NCBI GenBank assembly: GCA_022616535.1
Contig: JAKEEM010000007.1
Coordinates: forward strand, 26,806-90,805
Origin: Chlorobiota bacterium
GTDB lineage: Bacteria > Bacteroidota > Ignavibacteria > Tepidaquicellales > OLB5
Direction: 5' to 3'
Length of the DNA stretch: 64,000 nucleotides
Part shown: positions 56,366 to 64,000 of the stretch, piece by piece
Position numbering within the stretch: the stretch's first letter is position 1
Layout of the letters: every line of letters begins with the position of its first letter
Notes under the pieces: generated by a model
Told to the model about the DNA's origin: nothing
The model's database searches: none
Seen by the model: only the letters and a program-made list of their open reading frames with translations
Position numbers and translations under genes: made by a program

Positions 56366-56391
56366 ACACAGGCAGGAATGCCTGTGCTACT
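56366..56391. repeat. REP palindrome, right end of REPtron
   Basis: ACACAGGCAGGAATGCCTGTGCTACT; in reverse complement it differs from the left end at only four positions, all in the hairpin stem and compensated within it (GCAGG/CCTGC versus ACAGA-type pairing). Confidence 0.8.
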
Positions 56392-56429
56392 AAAAACCAT
56401 TATTATTCAAACTCAAAATTCAAAAAACA

Positions 56430-57395
56430 TTGGATTTATTTAAAAAGCTAGAGAAAAAAGTTAAAAAGAGATCAAAAACCATAATACTTCCCGAATCTTA
56501 TGACGAGCGGGTAATCAAGGCGGCAAGAATAATTTTAAAAAAGAAGCTTGCTAAAGTTATTTTAATAAGCACCGGTAAACCTGTAAAGATTTCAAATGAT
56601 AAAAATCTTGATATGATTGATATTAATTTCTCAAAACAGTTTATGAATGAATATATAAGCATTAAAAGAAAGAAAAATCCTCAATTCTCAAGCCGGCAGG
56701 CAGAAAACGATTTATCAGACCCTCTCACTTTTGCATGTATGCTTCTTAGAAACAACTTTGCCGATGCTGTTGTAGCGGGCAGTGTATATGAAACAAGCTC
56801 AGTTATTAGAAACGGAATCAGCATAATAGGCTTATCCAAGAACAACAAAACAGTTTCCTCTTTTTTTCTTTTCACTTTCCCAAAGCGGCACCGCCTCCAA
56901 AACAGGATTTTTGCTTATGCTGATTGCGGTGTTTTGCCAAATCCGACTGCTTCTCAGCTCTCAGACATTGCTGTTCAAACATCAGCGAATTTTAAAAAAC
57001 TTACCGGAATAACCCCAAAAGCTGCATTTCTTTCTTTTTCCACCAAAGGAAGTGCGAAGGATGAAAGTTTGCATAAAGTTATTGAGGCATACAAACTTAC
57101 TAAAAAAAGAGCGCCAAATCTCAAATGCGACGGAGAGCTGCAGTTCGATGCAGCTTTTGTTCCCCATGTTGCGGAAAGGAAAAATCCGGGCGGAACGGTA
57201 AAAGGAGATGCAAATGTATTCATTTTCCCCGATTTAAATTCAGGCAATATTGCATATAAAATCACAGAACGAATTGGCGGCGCAGCCGCAGCGGGACCAC
57301 TCGTACAGGGTCTTGCAAAGCCGGTAATGGATTTATCCCGAGGCTGCTCGGCAAACGATATAGTTAATATGGCAACTATTGCAAGCTTAATTTAG
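56430..57395 (+). CDS. pta: Phosphate acetyltransferase (short form)
   Basis: Interconverts acetyl-CoA and acetyl phosphate. The 321 residues have the PTA_PTB fold: an opening with KTIILPESYDERVIKAA, the middle SDPLTFACMLLRNNFADAVVAGSVYETSSVIR, then the catalytic region with GVLPNPTASQLSDIAVQT and ending DGELQFDAAFVP, GDANVFIFPDLNSGNIAYKITER and GPLVQGLAKPVMDLSRGCS. It is a single-domain enzyme without the N-terminal regulatory part seen in E. coli. Start is a TTG, as no in-frame ATG precedes. No acetate kinase gene is adjacent. Confidence 0.9.
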   Translation: MDLFKKLEKKVKKRSKTIILPESYDERVIKAARIILKKKLAKVILISTGKPVKISNDKNLDMIDINFSKQFMNEYISIKRKKNPQFSSRQAENDLSDPLTFACMLLRNNFADAVVAGSVYETSSVIRNGISIIGLSKNNKTVSSFFLFTFPKRHRLQNRIFAYADCGVLPNPTASQLSDIAVQTSANFKKLTGITPKAAFLSFSTKGSAKDESLHKVIEAYKLTKKRAPNLKCDGELQFDAAFVPHVAERKNPGGTVKGDANVFIFPDLNSGNIAYKITERIGGAAAAGPLVQGLAKPVMDLSRGCSANDIVNMATIASLI

Positions 57396-57426
57396 TCCGC
57401 GAGATAATTAATCAATAGTTATAAAA

Positions 57427-57454
57427 TCCGTAAAGATAGTATATATCTCACGGA
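57427..57454. promoter_or_regulatory. 28-bp imperfect palindrome upstream of the GNAT gene
   Basis: TCCGT..ACGGA outer arms and AGATA..TATCT inner arms around a 5-base centre, 10 bases before the acetyltransferase ATG. It could be an operator or a hairpin in the leader. Confidence 0.4.
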
Positions 57455-57463
57455 CTTAATAAT

Positions 57464-57913
57464 ATGAAAATAATTCGTGCAACTTTAAAAGAAATAGAAA
57501 TCGTTTCAAAACTGTTTGACCAATACAGGGTATTTTACAAAATGAACTCCGATTTAAGCGGAGCCAGAAAATTCCTTTCCGAAAGAATTGCGAATAATGA
57601 ATCTATTATTTATCTCGCATTAGATAATGGGGGCAATGGAATGGGTTTTGTTCAGCTATACCCTTCATTTACTTCGGTTGGAATGAAAAGCCTGCTTATA
57701 TTAAACGACCTGTACGTTAATCCCAATTACAGAAAACTTGGAATCGGCGAGGAATTAATTGACAAATGCAAAGAGCTTGCAAGGCTAACAAATTCCGCAG
57801 GTTTAGTGCTTGAAACGCAAAATGAAAATACCGTTGCACAAAACCTTTATTATAAAACTAATTTTGTTAAAGATGCAGAACACTCGTATTTTTTCTGGAA
57901 AAATGACAAATAA
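57464..57913 (+). CDS. GNAT family N-acetyltransferase
   Basis: A 149-residue acetyl-CoA-dependent acetyltransferase. Motif A, the acetyl-CoA loop, is clear: LNDLYVNPNYRKLGIGEELIDKCKELA (split as YRKLGIGEELI at about 90-100), followed by GLVLETQNENTVAQNLYYKTNF (motif B). The final FFWKNDK is typical. Substrate unknown; many relatives acetylate small amines or protein N-termini. A terminator follows immediately. Confidence 0.85.
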   Translation: MKIIRATLKEIEIVSKLFDQYRVFYKMNSDLSGARKFLSERIANNESIIYLALDNGGNGMGFVQLYPSFTSVGMKSLLILNDLYVNPNYRKLGIGEELIDKCKELARLTNSAGLVLETQNENTVAQNLYYKTNFVKDAEHSYFFWKNDK

Positions 57914-57949
57914 AAAACCCGCTCATTAGTAAAACGGAGCGGGTTTTTA
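57912..57949. terminator. Bidirectional terminator
   Basis: Stem AAACCCGCTC/GAGCGGGTTT (about 57915-57924 with 57937-57946) with T-runs on both sides, between the convergent acetyltransferase and T9SS genes. Confidence 0.85.
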
Positions 57950-57964
57950 GTAATTATAATGATT

Positions 57965-59632
57965 TTATTTTACAAGCATTATCTTTTTTGTTGCAGTGAA
58001 CGATGCTGTAATAAGCTTATAGAAATATACCCCGCTTGAAAGATTTGACGCATTAAAGTCGACTCTGTATGTTCCTGCATTTAAACTCTCGTCTACCAAA
58101 TCAGCAACTAACCTGCCGTTAACATCATAGACTTTCAATGAAACCCGCTCATTAGCAGGAACCATGAATTCTATATTTGTTGTCGGATTAAACGGATTCG
58201 GGAAATTCTGCATTAAGGAAAATCCGTCAGGAATTGCATTAGAGGTATTGTTAAGTCCTGTTGCGGGAGCATATTTAACAACTGCATAATCCAGCGCGCT
58301 GGTGCCGGCTATGTATACATTCCCCAAATTATCTGCGTAAATTGAGTTTGCCATATCACTGCTGCCCGATGCACCGCTGTTTGTATATTTTATTTCCCAC
58401 AGCTGAATACCGGCTGAATTATACTTTATAGTCTGGTAGTCATTTGCAGTTGTTGGGTTTGAACTGTAACCTGCAACATAAACATTGCCTGCGGAATCAA
58501 CAGCAACCGACTTGCCTTCATCGATTGTATTTGAAACGCCGTTAAACCTGTTTGTCCACTGAAGGACTCCCGCGGAGTTATATTTTACCGTAGCAATATC
58601 AAATGATGATGCCCCGCCGTCGCTTTTACCGGCAACAACAACATTTCCGCTTCTGTCAACTGCTATTGAATAACCAAAATCATCGTCGTTATCAGGTCCG
58701 TTATAAGTTCTGCTCCAAACAATTGAGCCTGCTGAATTATATTTCATAATCCAGTAATTTTTATTAGTGCCTGTTGAGTACTCAAAACCCGTTGCATACA
58801 GATAGCTCCCCGCATCAATTTTCATATCGAGCAATTCGTCATCAGCGTTGCCGGCGCTTGTGTACCTGTTAACCCATTGTGATACACCCATTGAATTTAA
58901 CTTTAGATAAACCATATCAAAACCTGAACCGGCGGAGCCGCTTCCGCCCCAGCTTGTACCGACTACGTAAACATTTCCTGAAACATCGCAAACAATCGAG
59001 TTCCCTTTATCCAGTCCGCCTGAAGGACCGTTATACCTGAATGACCATAGCTCTGAGCCCGATGAACTGTATTTTATTACAATAAGGTCATCAAAAATAC
59101 CATTTGGACCAACAGTTCCTTGGCTCGAACCGGTAACATAAACATTTCCTGCTGCATCAACAAAGATTGCAAAGGCTTCATCGTGGTTGCTTCTTGAGCC
59201 GTTGTATTTTTTAACCCATAATGAATCGCCTGCTGAATTATATTTTATTGTAACAATATCATTATTATTGCCGGTATTAACCCATGTCCTTCCGGTAACG
59301 TAAACATTTCCGGAGGCATCCAATGCCATAGCGTAAGCATGGTCTTCTCCTGCTCCCGCTCCAACATAACGTTTTGTCCACAGCATTGAGCCGCTTGTAT
59401 TATATTTTATGGTTGCGATGTCTTCCGTGAATAAACCGCCGGAGCGGCTTGAACCCGTAACATAAACATTTCCTGATGCATCAATTCTCATTGCATTGCA
59501 TTGCTCGGTTGAACCGTTGTTATATCTTGCAGCCCACTGCTGCGAAGGCTGGCTGCTTAAAGAAAGCGATATTACAAGCAATAAAACGAGAGTTTCTACG
59601 ATTCTTCCTGCTTTTAAGTTTAGATTTTTCAT
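57965..59632 (-). CDS. Secreted SBBP-repeat beta-propeller with T9SS domain
   Basis: A 555-residue exported protein. After the signal peptide come about nine repeats of ~50 residues with the core IDASGNVYVTGSS...ATIKYNTSGSMLWTKRY (e.g. LDASGNVYVTGRTW, VDAAGNVYVTGSSQG, CDVSGNVYVVGTSW, VDRSGNVVVAGKSD, VDSAGNVYVAGYSS), the SBBP/PF06739 type, probably a propeller. The C-terminal 85 residues are a T9SS domain (MQNFPNPFNPTTNIEF, VYDVNGRLVADLV, SGVYFYKL, MLVK). Start 59632 rather than 59719 because of the AAAGGA site and N-terminal signal. Ligand unknown. Confidence 0.83.
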   Translation of the reverse strand: MKNLNLKAGRIVETLVLLLVISLSLSSQPSQQWAARYNNGSTEQCNAMRIDASGNVYVTGSSRSGGLFTEDIATIKYNTSGSMLWTKRYVGAGAGEDHAYAMALDASGNVYVTGRTWVNTGNNNDIVTIKYNSAGDSLWVKKYNGSRSNHDEAFAIFVDAAGNVYVTGSSQGTVGPNGIFDDLIVIKYSSSGSELWSFRYNGPSGGLDKGNSIVCDVSGNVYVVGTSWGGSGSAGSGFDMVYLKLNSMGVSQWVNRYTSAGNADDELLDMKIDAGSYLYATGFEYSTGTNKNYWIMKYNSAGSIVWSRTYNGPDNDDDFGYSIAVDRSGNVVVAGKSDGGASSFDIATVKYNSAGVLQWTNRFNGVSNTIDEGKSVAVDSAGNVYVAGYSSNPTTANDYQTIKYNSAGIQLWEIKYTNSGASGSSDMANSIYADNLGNVYIAGTSALDYAVVKYAPATGLNNTSNAIPDGFSLMQNFPNPFNPTTNIEFMVPANERVSLKVYDVNGRLVADLVDESLNAGTYRVDFNASNLSSGVYFYKLITASFTATKKIMLVK

Positions 59633-59738
59633 TTTAATTTTCCTTTCTGTTTTTAAAGTAAATGCAATTTTAAACTTCATTACAAACTTAATTTTGATTC
59701 TTATGCGGTTCTGACACAAACCTGACAGGGTAAATATT

Positions 59739-59769
59739 TTGTTTTTTTGCTATTTTTGGGGTATTTTTG
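59739..59769 (+). promoter_or_regulatory. FCB-type promoter of the dnaJ-like gene
   Basis: TTG (59739-59741), exactly 20 bases, then TATTTTTG (59762-59769). Predicted transcription start is about 10 bases before the ATG at 59787. Confidence 0.75.
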
Positions 59770-59786
59770 ACGGACAACAGCGATTT

Positions 59787-60722
59787 ATGGAGTATAAAGA
59801 TTATTATAAAATGCTGGGTGTGAGCAAATCCGCTACCCAGGACGAAATAAAAAAAGCATACAGGAAGCTTGCCGTTAAATACCATCCCGATAAAAATCCG
59901 GGCGACAAAACTGCCGAGGCAAAGTTTAAGGAAATTAACGAAGCAAACGAGGTCTTAAGCGACTCCGAGAAACGAAAACGTTACGATGAGCTAGGTGCAA
60001 ACTGGAAATATTATCAGCAGGGGTCGCAGGGAGGATTTGACTGGAGCAAATATCAAAAGCAATATGGCGGAGGAAGCCAGTCTTTTTATACGGACTTCGG
60101 TGACTTAGGAAGCGCGTTCGGCGATGGCGGGTTCTCGGATTTCTTCGAAGCATTTTTCGGGAGAGAAGGATTTGGCGGAACAAGACAGCGCTCGCGAAGT
60201 GCTTCATTTAAAGGAGAAGACCTGCAGGCACAACTGTCTATTACATTAGAAGAAGCATACAAAGGTGTGGAAAAAATTTTCGAGATCAACGGGCAGAAAA
60301 TAAAATTAAAAATAAAAAAAGGCGCTTATGACGGACAAATATTAAAACTCCCCGGAAAAGGGAATCCGGGAACCAGCGGCGGACTGAATGGTGACTTATT
60401 CATAACAATAATAATTCAAAGGCATCCTTTATATAACCGGATTGATGACGATTTGTACATGGATTTACCTGTTGATATTTACACCGCCGTACTCGGAGGC
60501 AAAGCAGATGTAAACACTCTAAAAGGAAAAATAAAAGTTACCATCTTGCCGGAAACATCAAACGGAAAAACATTGCGTCTTGCTGGAATGGGAATGCCCC
60601 GTTACGGAAAAGAAAACGAGTATGGTGACTTATATATTAAGGTTAACCCTCAAACTCCCAAAAACCTTTCTCAAGCGGAAATTAAGCTTTTCAAAAAGCT
60701 TGCATCACTTCGGGGAAAATAA
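59787..60722 (+). CDS. CbpA-type DnaJ co-chaperone
   Basis: A 311-residue J-domain protein stimulating DnaK. The J domain (1-70) has [26 protein letters not shown] in two parts and the HPD motif in YHPDKNPG. A Gly/Phe-rich linker (about 72-140) is followed by the DnaJ C-terminal substrate-binding region ([56 protein letters not shown]). There is no CxxCxGxG zinc finger, so it is CbpA/DnaJ type B. The start at 59787 is used because the promoter lies upstream of it and inside the longer frame. Confidence 0.92.
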   Translation: MEYKDYYKMLGVSKSATQDEIKKAYRKLAVKYHPDKNPGDKTAEAKFKEINEANEVLSDSEKRKRYDELGANWKYYQQGSQGGFDWSKYQKQYGGGSQSFYTDFGDLGSAFGDGGFSDFFEAFFGREGFGGTRQRSRSASFKGEDLQAQLSITLEEAYKGVEKIFEINGQKIKLKIKKGAYDGQILKLPGKGNPGTSGGLNGDLFITIIIQRHPLYNRIDDDLYMDLPVDIYTAVLGGKADVNTLKGKIKVTILPETSNGKTLRLAGMGMPRYGKENEYGDLYIKVNPQTPKNLSQAEIKLFKKLASLRGK

Positions 60723-60724
60723 AA

Positions 60725-63280
60725 TCACTTTACCAGAAGCATTTTACGTACTTGAGTAAAATCATGTGATGAAATTCTATAGAAATAAACTCCGCTTGCA
60801 AGCGATGAAGCGTTGAATTCCGCAGTATAATAACCGGCCGACTTTACTTCATCAACAAGTCTTGCGACTACTCTCCCGATTATATCATAAATAACGATTG
60901 TTACTTTTCCGTCTGAAGAAAGTCCGTAATCAATTTTTGTAAGCGGGTTAAACGGATTAGGATAGTTCTGCGTTAATTCAGAAATACTTGGCTTACCGAC
61001 TAAAACACTTGACGGCAGATTAAACCTTTCGTAATTTCCGTTGAAATCAATTTGCTTTAAGCGGTAATTATATTTTCCTGTTTCAAGCTTTAAATCCTTG
61101 TACTCGTAATCGTTTGGCTCACTTGAATTACCGTGTCCGTTCACAAATACAATTTTTATCCACTCTCCTGCCTCATTATTTCTGTTAAATGATTGCCTTT
61201 CAATATCAAACCCTGAGTTATTAATCTCTTCAGTCGTAGTCCATTTAAGAGTAACGTCTCTTTTACTAACAGAATGAGTAAATGAAGCCATAACAACCGG
61301 AAGCGGAACATCAAATATAGTTGAGCTTGATACAAATTGTCCGTCGGGATTTGTGATGGTTACAGTTTTTGGTCCGGAAGTCGCGCCCACAGTGGAAACG
61401 TTAAGTGTTACCTGCGTGGATGAATTATATGTGGTGCTGTTTACAGTAACCCCACCGTTAATCGAAGCGGAAATCCTGTTCGTAAATCCCGAGCCCGGAT
61501 CATAAAATTCCTCCCCGCTGGCCGGTGTTCCTGTAATAACAACGTCAACTGAAGGCTGCCCCGGTGTCAGACTGTTCGGAACGGCGCTTGTTAAAGGAGT
61601 AGGTGCCGGAGCAAGGAGTCTCGTTACTCTTTCTCCCCATGAGTTAGAAGCGTTGCAAAATCCTTCAACACTCCACATTGTCATGTCATCATCGGGGTCT
61701 AAACTAACGTATGAATAATCCCCCCAGCGCTGTGTTCCGACCTGCACGTTATAAGCTGTTGAGCTTGAAGTTATATTAACTATTGACTGCGTTGTTCCAA
61801 GAACATCACCTGATAACCTTCCTGCAGTTGAAACATTTATTCTTGCATTATTACCAGCGCTGCTGAATACAATCGCAGCATGTCCCTGCCCAGAAACCAT
61901 AACCGTCGGTATCCAGTAGCTTATTGGATTGGACCCCGCTGCGTCAAAAATTGTGCCTGACTGGAAAACCGTAGGCGTTCCGGTAAGACTTGTAAGCTCA
62001 TACCATCTGGTTCCGTTTCTCCCGCCGCCCACAGTCGCTACACCGGAACTGTTCACTTCGATATTATGCGCTGTCCATAATCTACCGTTTCTAAGACATG
62101 CGGCAAAGAGTCTGTCATCAAGTGCATCAAGCGGTCTGGAGCCAATCATTCCCAAATGCGGAACTGAAATAGGGAAAGTAGTTGTGTTCACTGCAATCGA
62201 AATATTGCTCGAAATACTCGGCACTCCTCCGGGATTTGAAACCCTTCGAACTACAAGACTGCCGAAAAACTGAAAGCTTACACCGATAAAATATCCTTCA
62301 GCAGCTGATGCATCGAAATTATCAACTCCCTGCGGTGTGTATGGTCCGTCGCTTGAAGTATTTGGAACCAGACTGAATAAGAACTCTGTAAGTGTACCGC
62401 TTATCAGGTCAGCTTTGTTGACAACATAGCCGCTGCACCCAAGGAAAGCAGTTAATGCAGTATTAAAGTCATTTGTACCAATATATAAAGCGTTGTTATC
62501 TATTCCGAGAGTCGGGTAGTCATAAAACCTGCTCGGCGCGCTGATGAAATAAAACGTCCACGTAGTGCTTACTGTGATTGTGCTTGTGTTGCTGACAGCA
62601 AGTAAAATCCTGTTTGGACTGCTTACGTTAATAATCACAACAAACCACTTCTGCGACATCCTGTCATATCTTATTCGCGGGTCGCTGGTTCCCGCTCCGT
62701 CGCGAACTGAATTAAAAAAATTATCGGTCGTTGTGTTCAGCACTCCGTCAGCCGAACCTGTTGATTTGGCAAATGTTTTAATTCTTCCGTTTGCAATTGC
62801 AATGTACTGTGTTGGTCCCGCAGCACCCATATTATCTGCGGGAAGAAACCCCGCTTCAGAAAGCGTGATTCCGGTAAAGTCTGTGCCTATTGTCTGCGGG
62901 TTTTCGGTTTGGCTTTGCTGTTTTCTTTTCTGCTCCTCACTCAACGGAGGGTAAGTTGATTCCGGCTTAGCATCGGGATGCTGAGGAAGATTTCTTCTAT
63001 CAGGATACGGCTCTTTACGTTTGCGGTTAGGGTCAAGCACTTGCGGCTCGAGATATTTATCACGCTCCATAATCTGCTCAACCGTTTCGGGAAAACCTTC
63101 GTCGCCGTTAAAGCTTTGCGGACCGGGTATAAAATTTTGTCTGTGCTTTTTATCGGTTTCACTGACAAAGGTTTTACTAATGTCATTTTCGGTGACGGGT
63201 TCATTTTTGAAAAAGAAAATCCCTGCCGTAGTGATGACGGTAAAGACCGTTAAAATTCTTAAAAATACTGAGAGTCCCAT
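60725..63280 (-). CDS. Large secreted protein with IPT/TIG-like and T9SS domains
   Basis: An 851-residue exported protein. The signal anchor is ILTVFTVITTAGIFFF. The N-terminal region is charged and proline-rich (QVLDPNRKRKEPYPDRRNLP). The middle (about 130-560) is a strand-rich propeller-like region with Asp-rich loops. An Ig-like module with IPT/TIG character follows (SVDVVITGTPASGEEF, TLNVSTVGATSGPKTVTITNPDGQ), then a fibronectin III-like stretch (FTHSVSKRDVTLKWTTTEEINNSGFDIE), and the T9SS domain (LTQNYPNPFNPLTKIDY, IYDIIGRVVARLV, SGVYFYRISS, LLVK). Start 63280 is preferred because it gives the signal at the N-terminus and the GTGCAC palindrome then lies upstream. Function unknown. Confidence 0.78.
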   Translation of the reverse strand: MGLSVFLRILTVFTVITTAGIFFFKNEPVTENDISKTFVSETDKKHRQNFIPGPQSFNGDEGFPETVEQIMERDKYLEPQVLDPNRKRKEPYPDRRNLPQHPDAKPESTYPPLSEEQKRKQQSQTENPQTIGTDFTGITLSEAGFLPADNMGAAGPTQYIAIANGRIKTFAKSTGSADGVLNTTTDNFFNSVRDGAGTSDPRIRYDRMSQKWFVVIINVSSPNRILLAVSNTSTITVSTTWTFYFISAPSRFYDYPTLGIDNNALYIGTNDFNTALTAFLGCSGYVVNKADLISGTLTEFLFSLVPNTSSDGPYTPQGVDNFDASAAEGYFIGVSFQFFGSLVVRRVSNPGGVPSISSNISIAVNTTTFPISVPHLGMIGSRPLDALDDRLFAACLRNGRLWTAHNIEVNSSGVATVGGGRNGTRWYELTSLTGTPTVFQSGTIFDAAGSNPISYWIPTVMVSGQGHAAIVFSSAGNNARINVSTAGRLSGDVLGTTQSIVNITSSSTAYNVQVGTQRWGDYSYVSLDPDDDMTMWSVEGFCNASNSWGERVTRLLAPAPTPLTSAVPNSLTPGQPSVDVVITGTPASGEEFYDPGSGFTNRISASINGGVTVNSTTYNSSTQVTLNVSTVGATSGPKTVTITNPDGQFVSSSTIFDVPLPVVMASFTHSVSKRDVTLKWTTTEEINNSGFDIERQSFNRNNEAGEWIKIVFVNGHGNSSEPNDYEYKDLKLETGKYNYRLKQIDFNGNYERFNLPSSVLVGKPSISELTQNYPNPFNPLTKIDYGLSSDGKVTIVIYDIIGRVVARLVDEVKSAGYYTAEFNASSLASGVYFYRISSHDFTQVRKMLLVK

Positions 63281-63298
63281 TTCCCCCAAAAGAGATGA

Positions 63299-63316
63299 GT
63301 GCACTTTAACGTGCAC
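63299..63316. promoter_or_regulatory. GTGCAC-N6-GTGCAC operator-like element
   Basis: GTGCAC at 63299-63304 and again at 63311-63316, each self-palindromic and spaced 6 bases, just upstream of the 60725-63280 gene. It resembles a protein-binding operator and can also form a hairpin. Confidence 0.45.
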
Positions 63317-63640
63317 GGTAATATAAATATAACAATATAATGCAACTTTTTTTAAAAAACCCTCAAAAAAACAAGTATTATCTTAAAAAATATTTGATTT
63401 AGGCATTAAATACTAAATTGCTATTTGATGATTAAATGACCATATTAAAGCAAAGGTTGAACGTAAGAAATTGAGGATTTCAACTTAATAGTGCTGAAAT
63501 ATATCTGAATTAATAACTTCCATTTAATTCCATTCTGATTTCTTAGAAGTTTCTTCTCCCAATTAATTCTCCGACTTTAAGGCTATCTAATAAAAATTAT
63601 TTCAACCTTGTATTATTTAATCATATTTTTTTAATCAAAA
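63317..63640. other. Intergenic region without recognised gene
   Basis: About 324 bases of very AT-rich DNA between divergent genes. I see no open frame of interest, no tRNA and no clear TAnnTTTG promoter, only near matches such as TATATTTA at about 63326 on the minus strand. Confidence 0.6.
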
Positions 63641-63700
63641 AGCACCGCCACGAGGCGGGAGCTTAACTAAACCGCCTATAATTAAAGGCAGGAGCATAAA
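63641..63700 (+). promoter_or_regulatory. Structured leader of the RRM gene
   Basis: GGCGG (63654-63658) can pair with ACCGCC just before it (63644-63649) or with a second ACCGCC after it (63671-63676), giving two exclusive hairpins ahead of an AGGAG ribosome site (63690-63694). Confidence 0.4.
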
Positions 63701-63982
63701 ATGAAAATTTACGTTGGAAACATCCCGAGGGAAACACCGGAATCAAAAATACGCGAAGCATTCGAAAAGTTCGGTGAAGTTTCCGATATCACATTTGTAA
63801 GAGACAGATACACGAATGTATTTAAGGGATTTTGCTTTATCGAAATGCCGCAAAAAGAGCAGGCTGAAAGCGCAATAGCCAGCATGGAAGGAATAATGTT
63901 TAACGGTCGTGCGCTGGTGGTAAACCAGGCTAAGCCGAAAACAGAATTCAGCAGCAGACCGAAAAAGTTTAACAGGTATTAA
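63701..63982 (+). CDS. RRM-type RNA-binding protein
   Basis: A 93-residue protein with one RNA-recognition motif: RNP2 KIYVGNIP at the start, RNP1 KGFCFIEM (about 47-54), and the loop and helix with QAESAIASMEGIMFNGRALVVNQAK. The C-terminus is short and basic/serine-rich (PKTEFSSRPKKFNRY). Aromatic stacking residues Tyr4, Phe49 and Phe51 are in place. Proteins of this type in cyanobacteria and other bacteria are often cold-induced RNA chaperones; the target here is unknown. The gene has a good AGGAG ribosome site and a structured leader. Confidence 0.92.
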   Translation: MKIYVGNIPRETPESKIREAFEKFGEVSDITFVRDRYTNVFKGFCFIEMPQKEQAESAIASMEGIMFNGRALVVNQAKPKTEFSSRPKKFNRY

Positions 63983-64000
63983 TACTTATATTAATACTTA

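Noticed and set aside
59739..59786. Upstream start of the DnaJ-like protein
   Set aside because: A consensus promoter (TTG-N20-TATTTTTG) lies inside that stretch, so it cannot be translated from this transcript.
1..64000. CRISPR arrays, prophage or integrative elements
   Set aside because: No regularly spaced direct repeats, integrase, cas or phage structural genes were seen; the only mobile element is the REPtron.

Overview
The window is most likely a chromosomal segment from a member of the FCB (Bacteroidota/Chlorobiota/Ignavibacteriota) group, and I lean towards an Ignavibacteriota-like organism. Several things point there. Seven secreted proteins end in a Por/T9SS-type C-terminal sorting domain (an NYPNPFNP motif, then VYDLLGRE, then SGVYFY and a lysine-rich tail). 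The primary sigma factor is short (288 aa). Clear promoters follow TTG-N19/20-TAnnTTTG rather than the proteobacterial consensus. There is a GWxTD-domain protein, and the order pheT - coiled-coil - zapA - 6S-like RNA - rny - coaE. Several genes have good Shine-Dalgarno sequences, which fits Ignavibacteria/Chlorobi better than Flavobacteria. The assignment is inferred from gene content, not from a marker tree.

Layout. 1-7.2 kb: the 3' end of a histidine kinase abuts a ClpB cut off before its second ATPase domain. An operon-like block follows with a peptide-ABC binding protein, an NlpC/P60 lipoprotein, a DppB-like permease and a secreted metalloprotease. 7.2-15.3 kb (minus strand): the str operon (rpsL, rpsG, fusA, tuf) runs into the start of the S10 operon (rpsJ, rplC, rplD, rplW), which then stops and is followed by rpoD. 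Between fusA and tuf lie 790 bp with a tRNA-Ile of anticodon UAU, two decayed tRNA copies and two copies of a structured leader. 15.4-28.9 kb: housekeeping and envelope genes (protease-TPR, YciI, msrB, PIN-PhoH, TMTC-like membrane TPR protein, GWxTD protein, ychF, a polyprenol/diacylglycerol kinase-like protein, ftsH, hpt, rpsU). 29.0-33.7 kb: two large T9SS cargo genes, one frameshifted. 33.9-39.6 kb: two parvulin-type PPIases for envelope protein folding, a VWA-like membrane protein and a ferredoxin. 39.7-42.9 kb: a large MalT-like STAND regulator with a BTAD output domain. 42.9-49.7 kb (minus): argD-like, coaE, rny, 6S-like RNA, zapA, a coiled-coil gene and pheT (frameshifted). 49.8-63.3 kb: four more T9SS cargo proteins (one frameshifted) interleaved with mnmA, a decayed REP-associated transposase flanked by its palindromes, pta, a GNAT acetyltransferase, a CbpA-type DnaJ protein and a small lysine/arginine/tyrosine-rich secreted protein. 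63.7-64.0 kb: an RRM RNA-binding protein.

How it fits together. Most of the window is translation, protein quality control and envelope biogenesis. The two PPIases, ClpB/FtsH/DnaJ proteins, the lipoproteins and the seven T9SS cargo proteins suggest a cell that exports many beta-rich proteins. No T9SS secretion machinery genes are present. The least ordinary part is the fusA-tuf spacer. Four single-base disruptions occur in otherwise good reading frames (pheT, two T9SS genes, the transposase). For pheT, an indel in the sequence data is the likeliest explanation.
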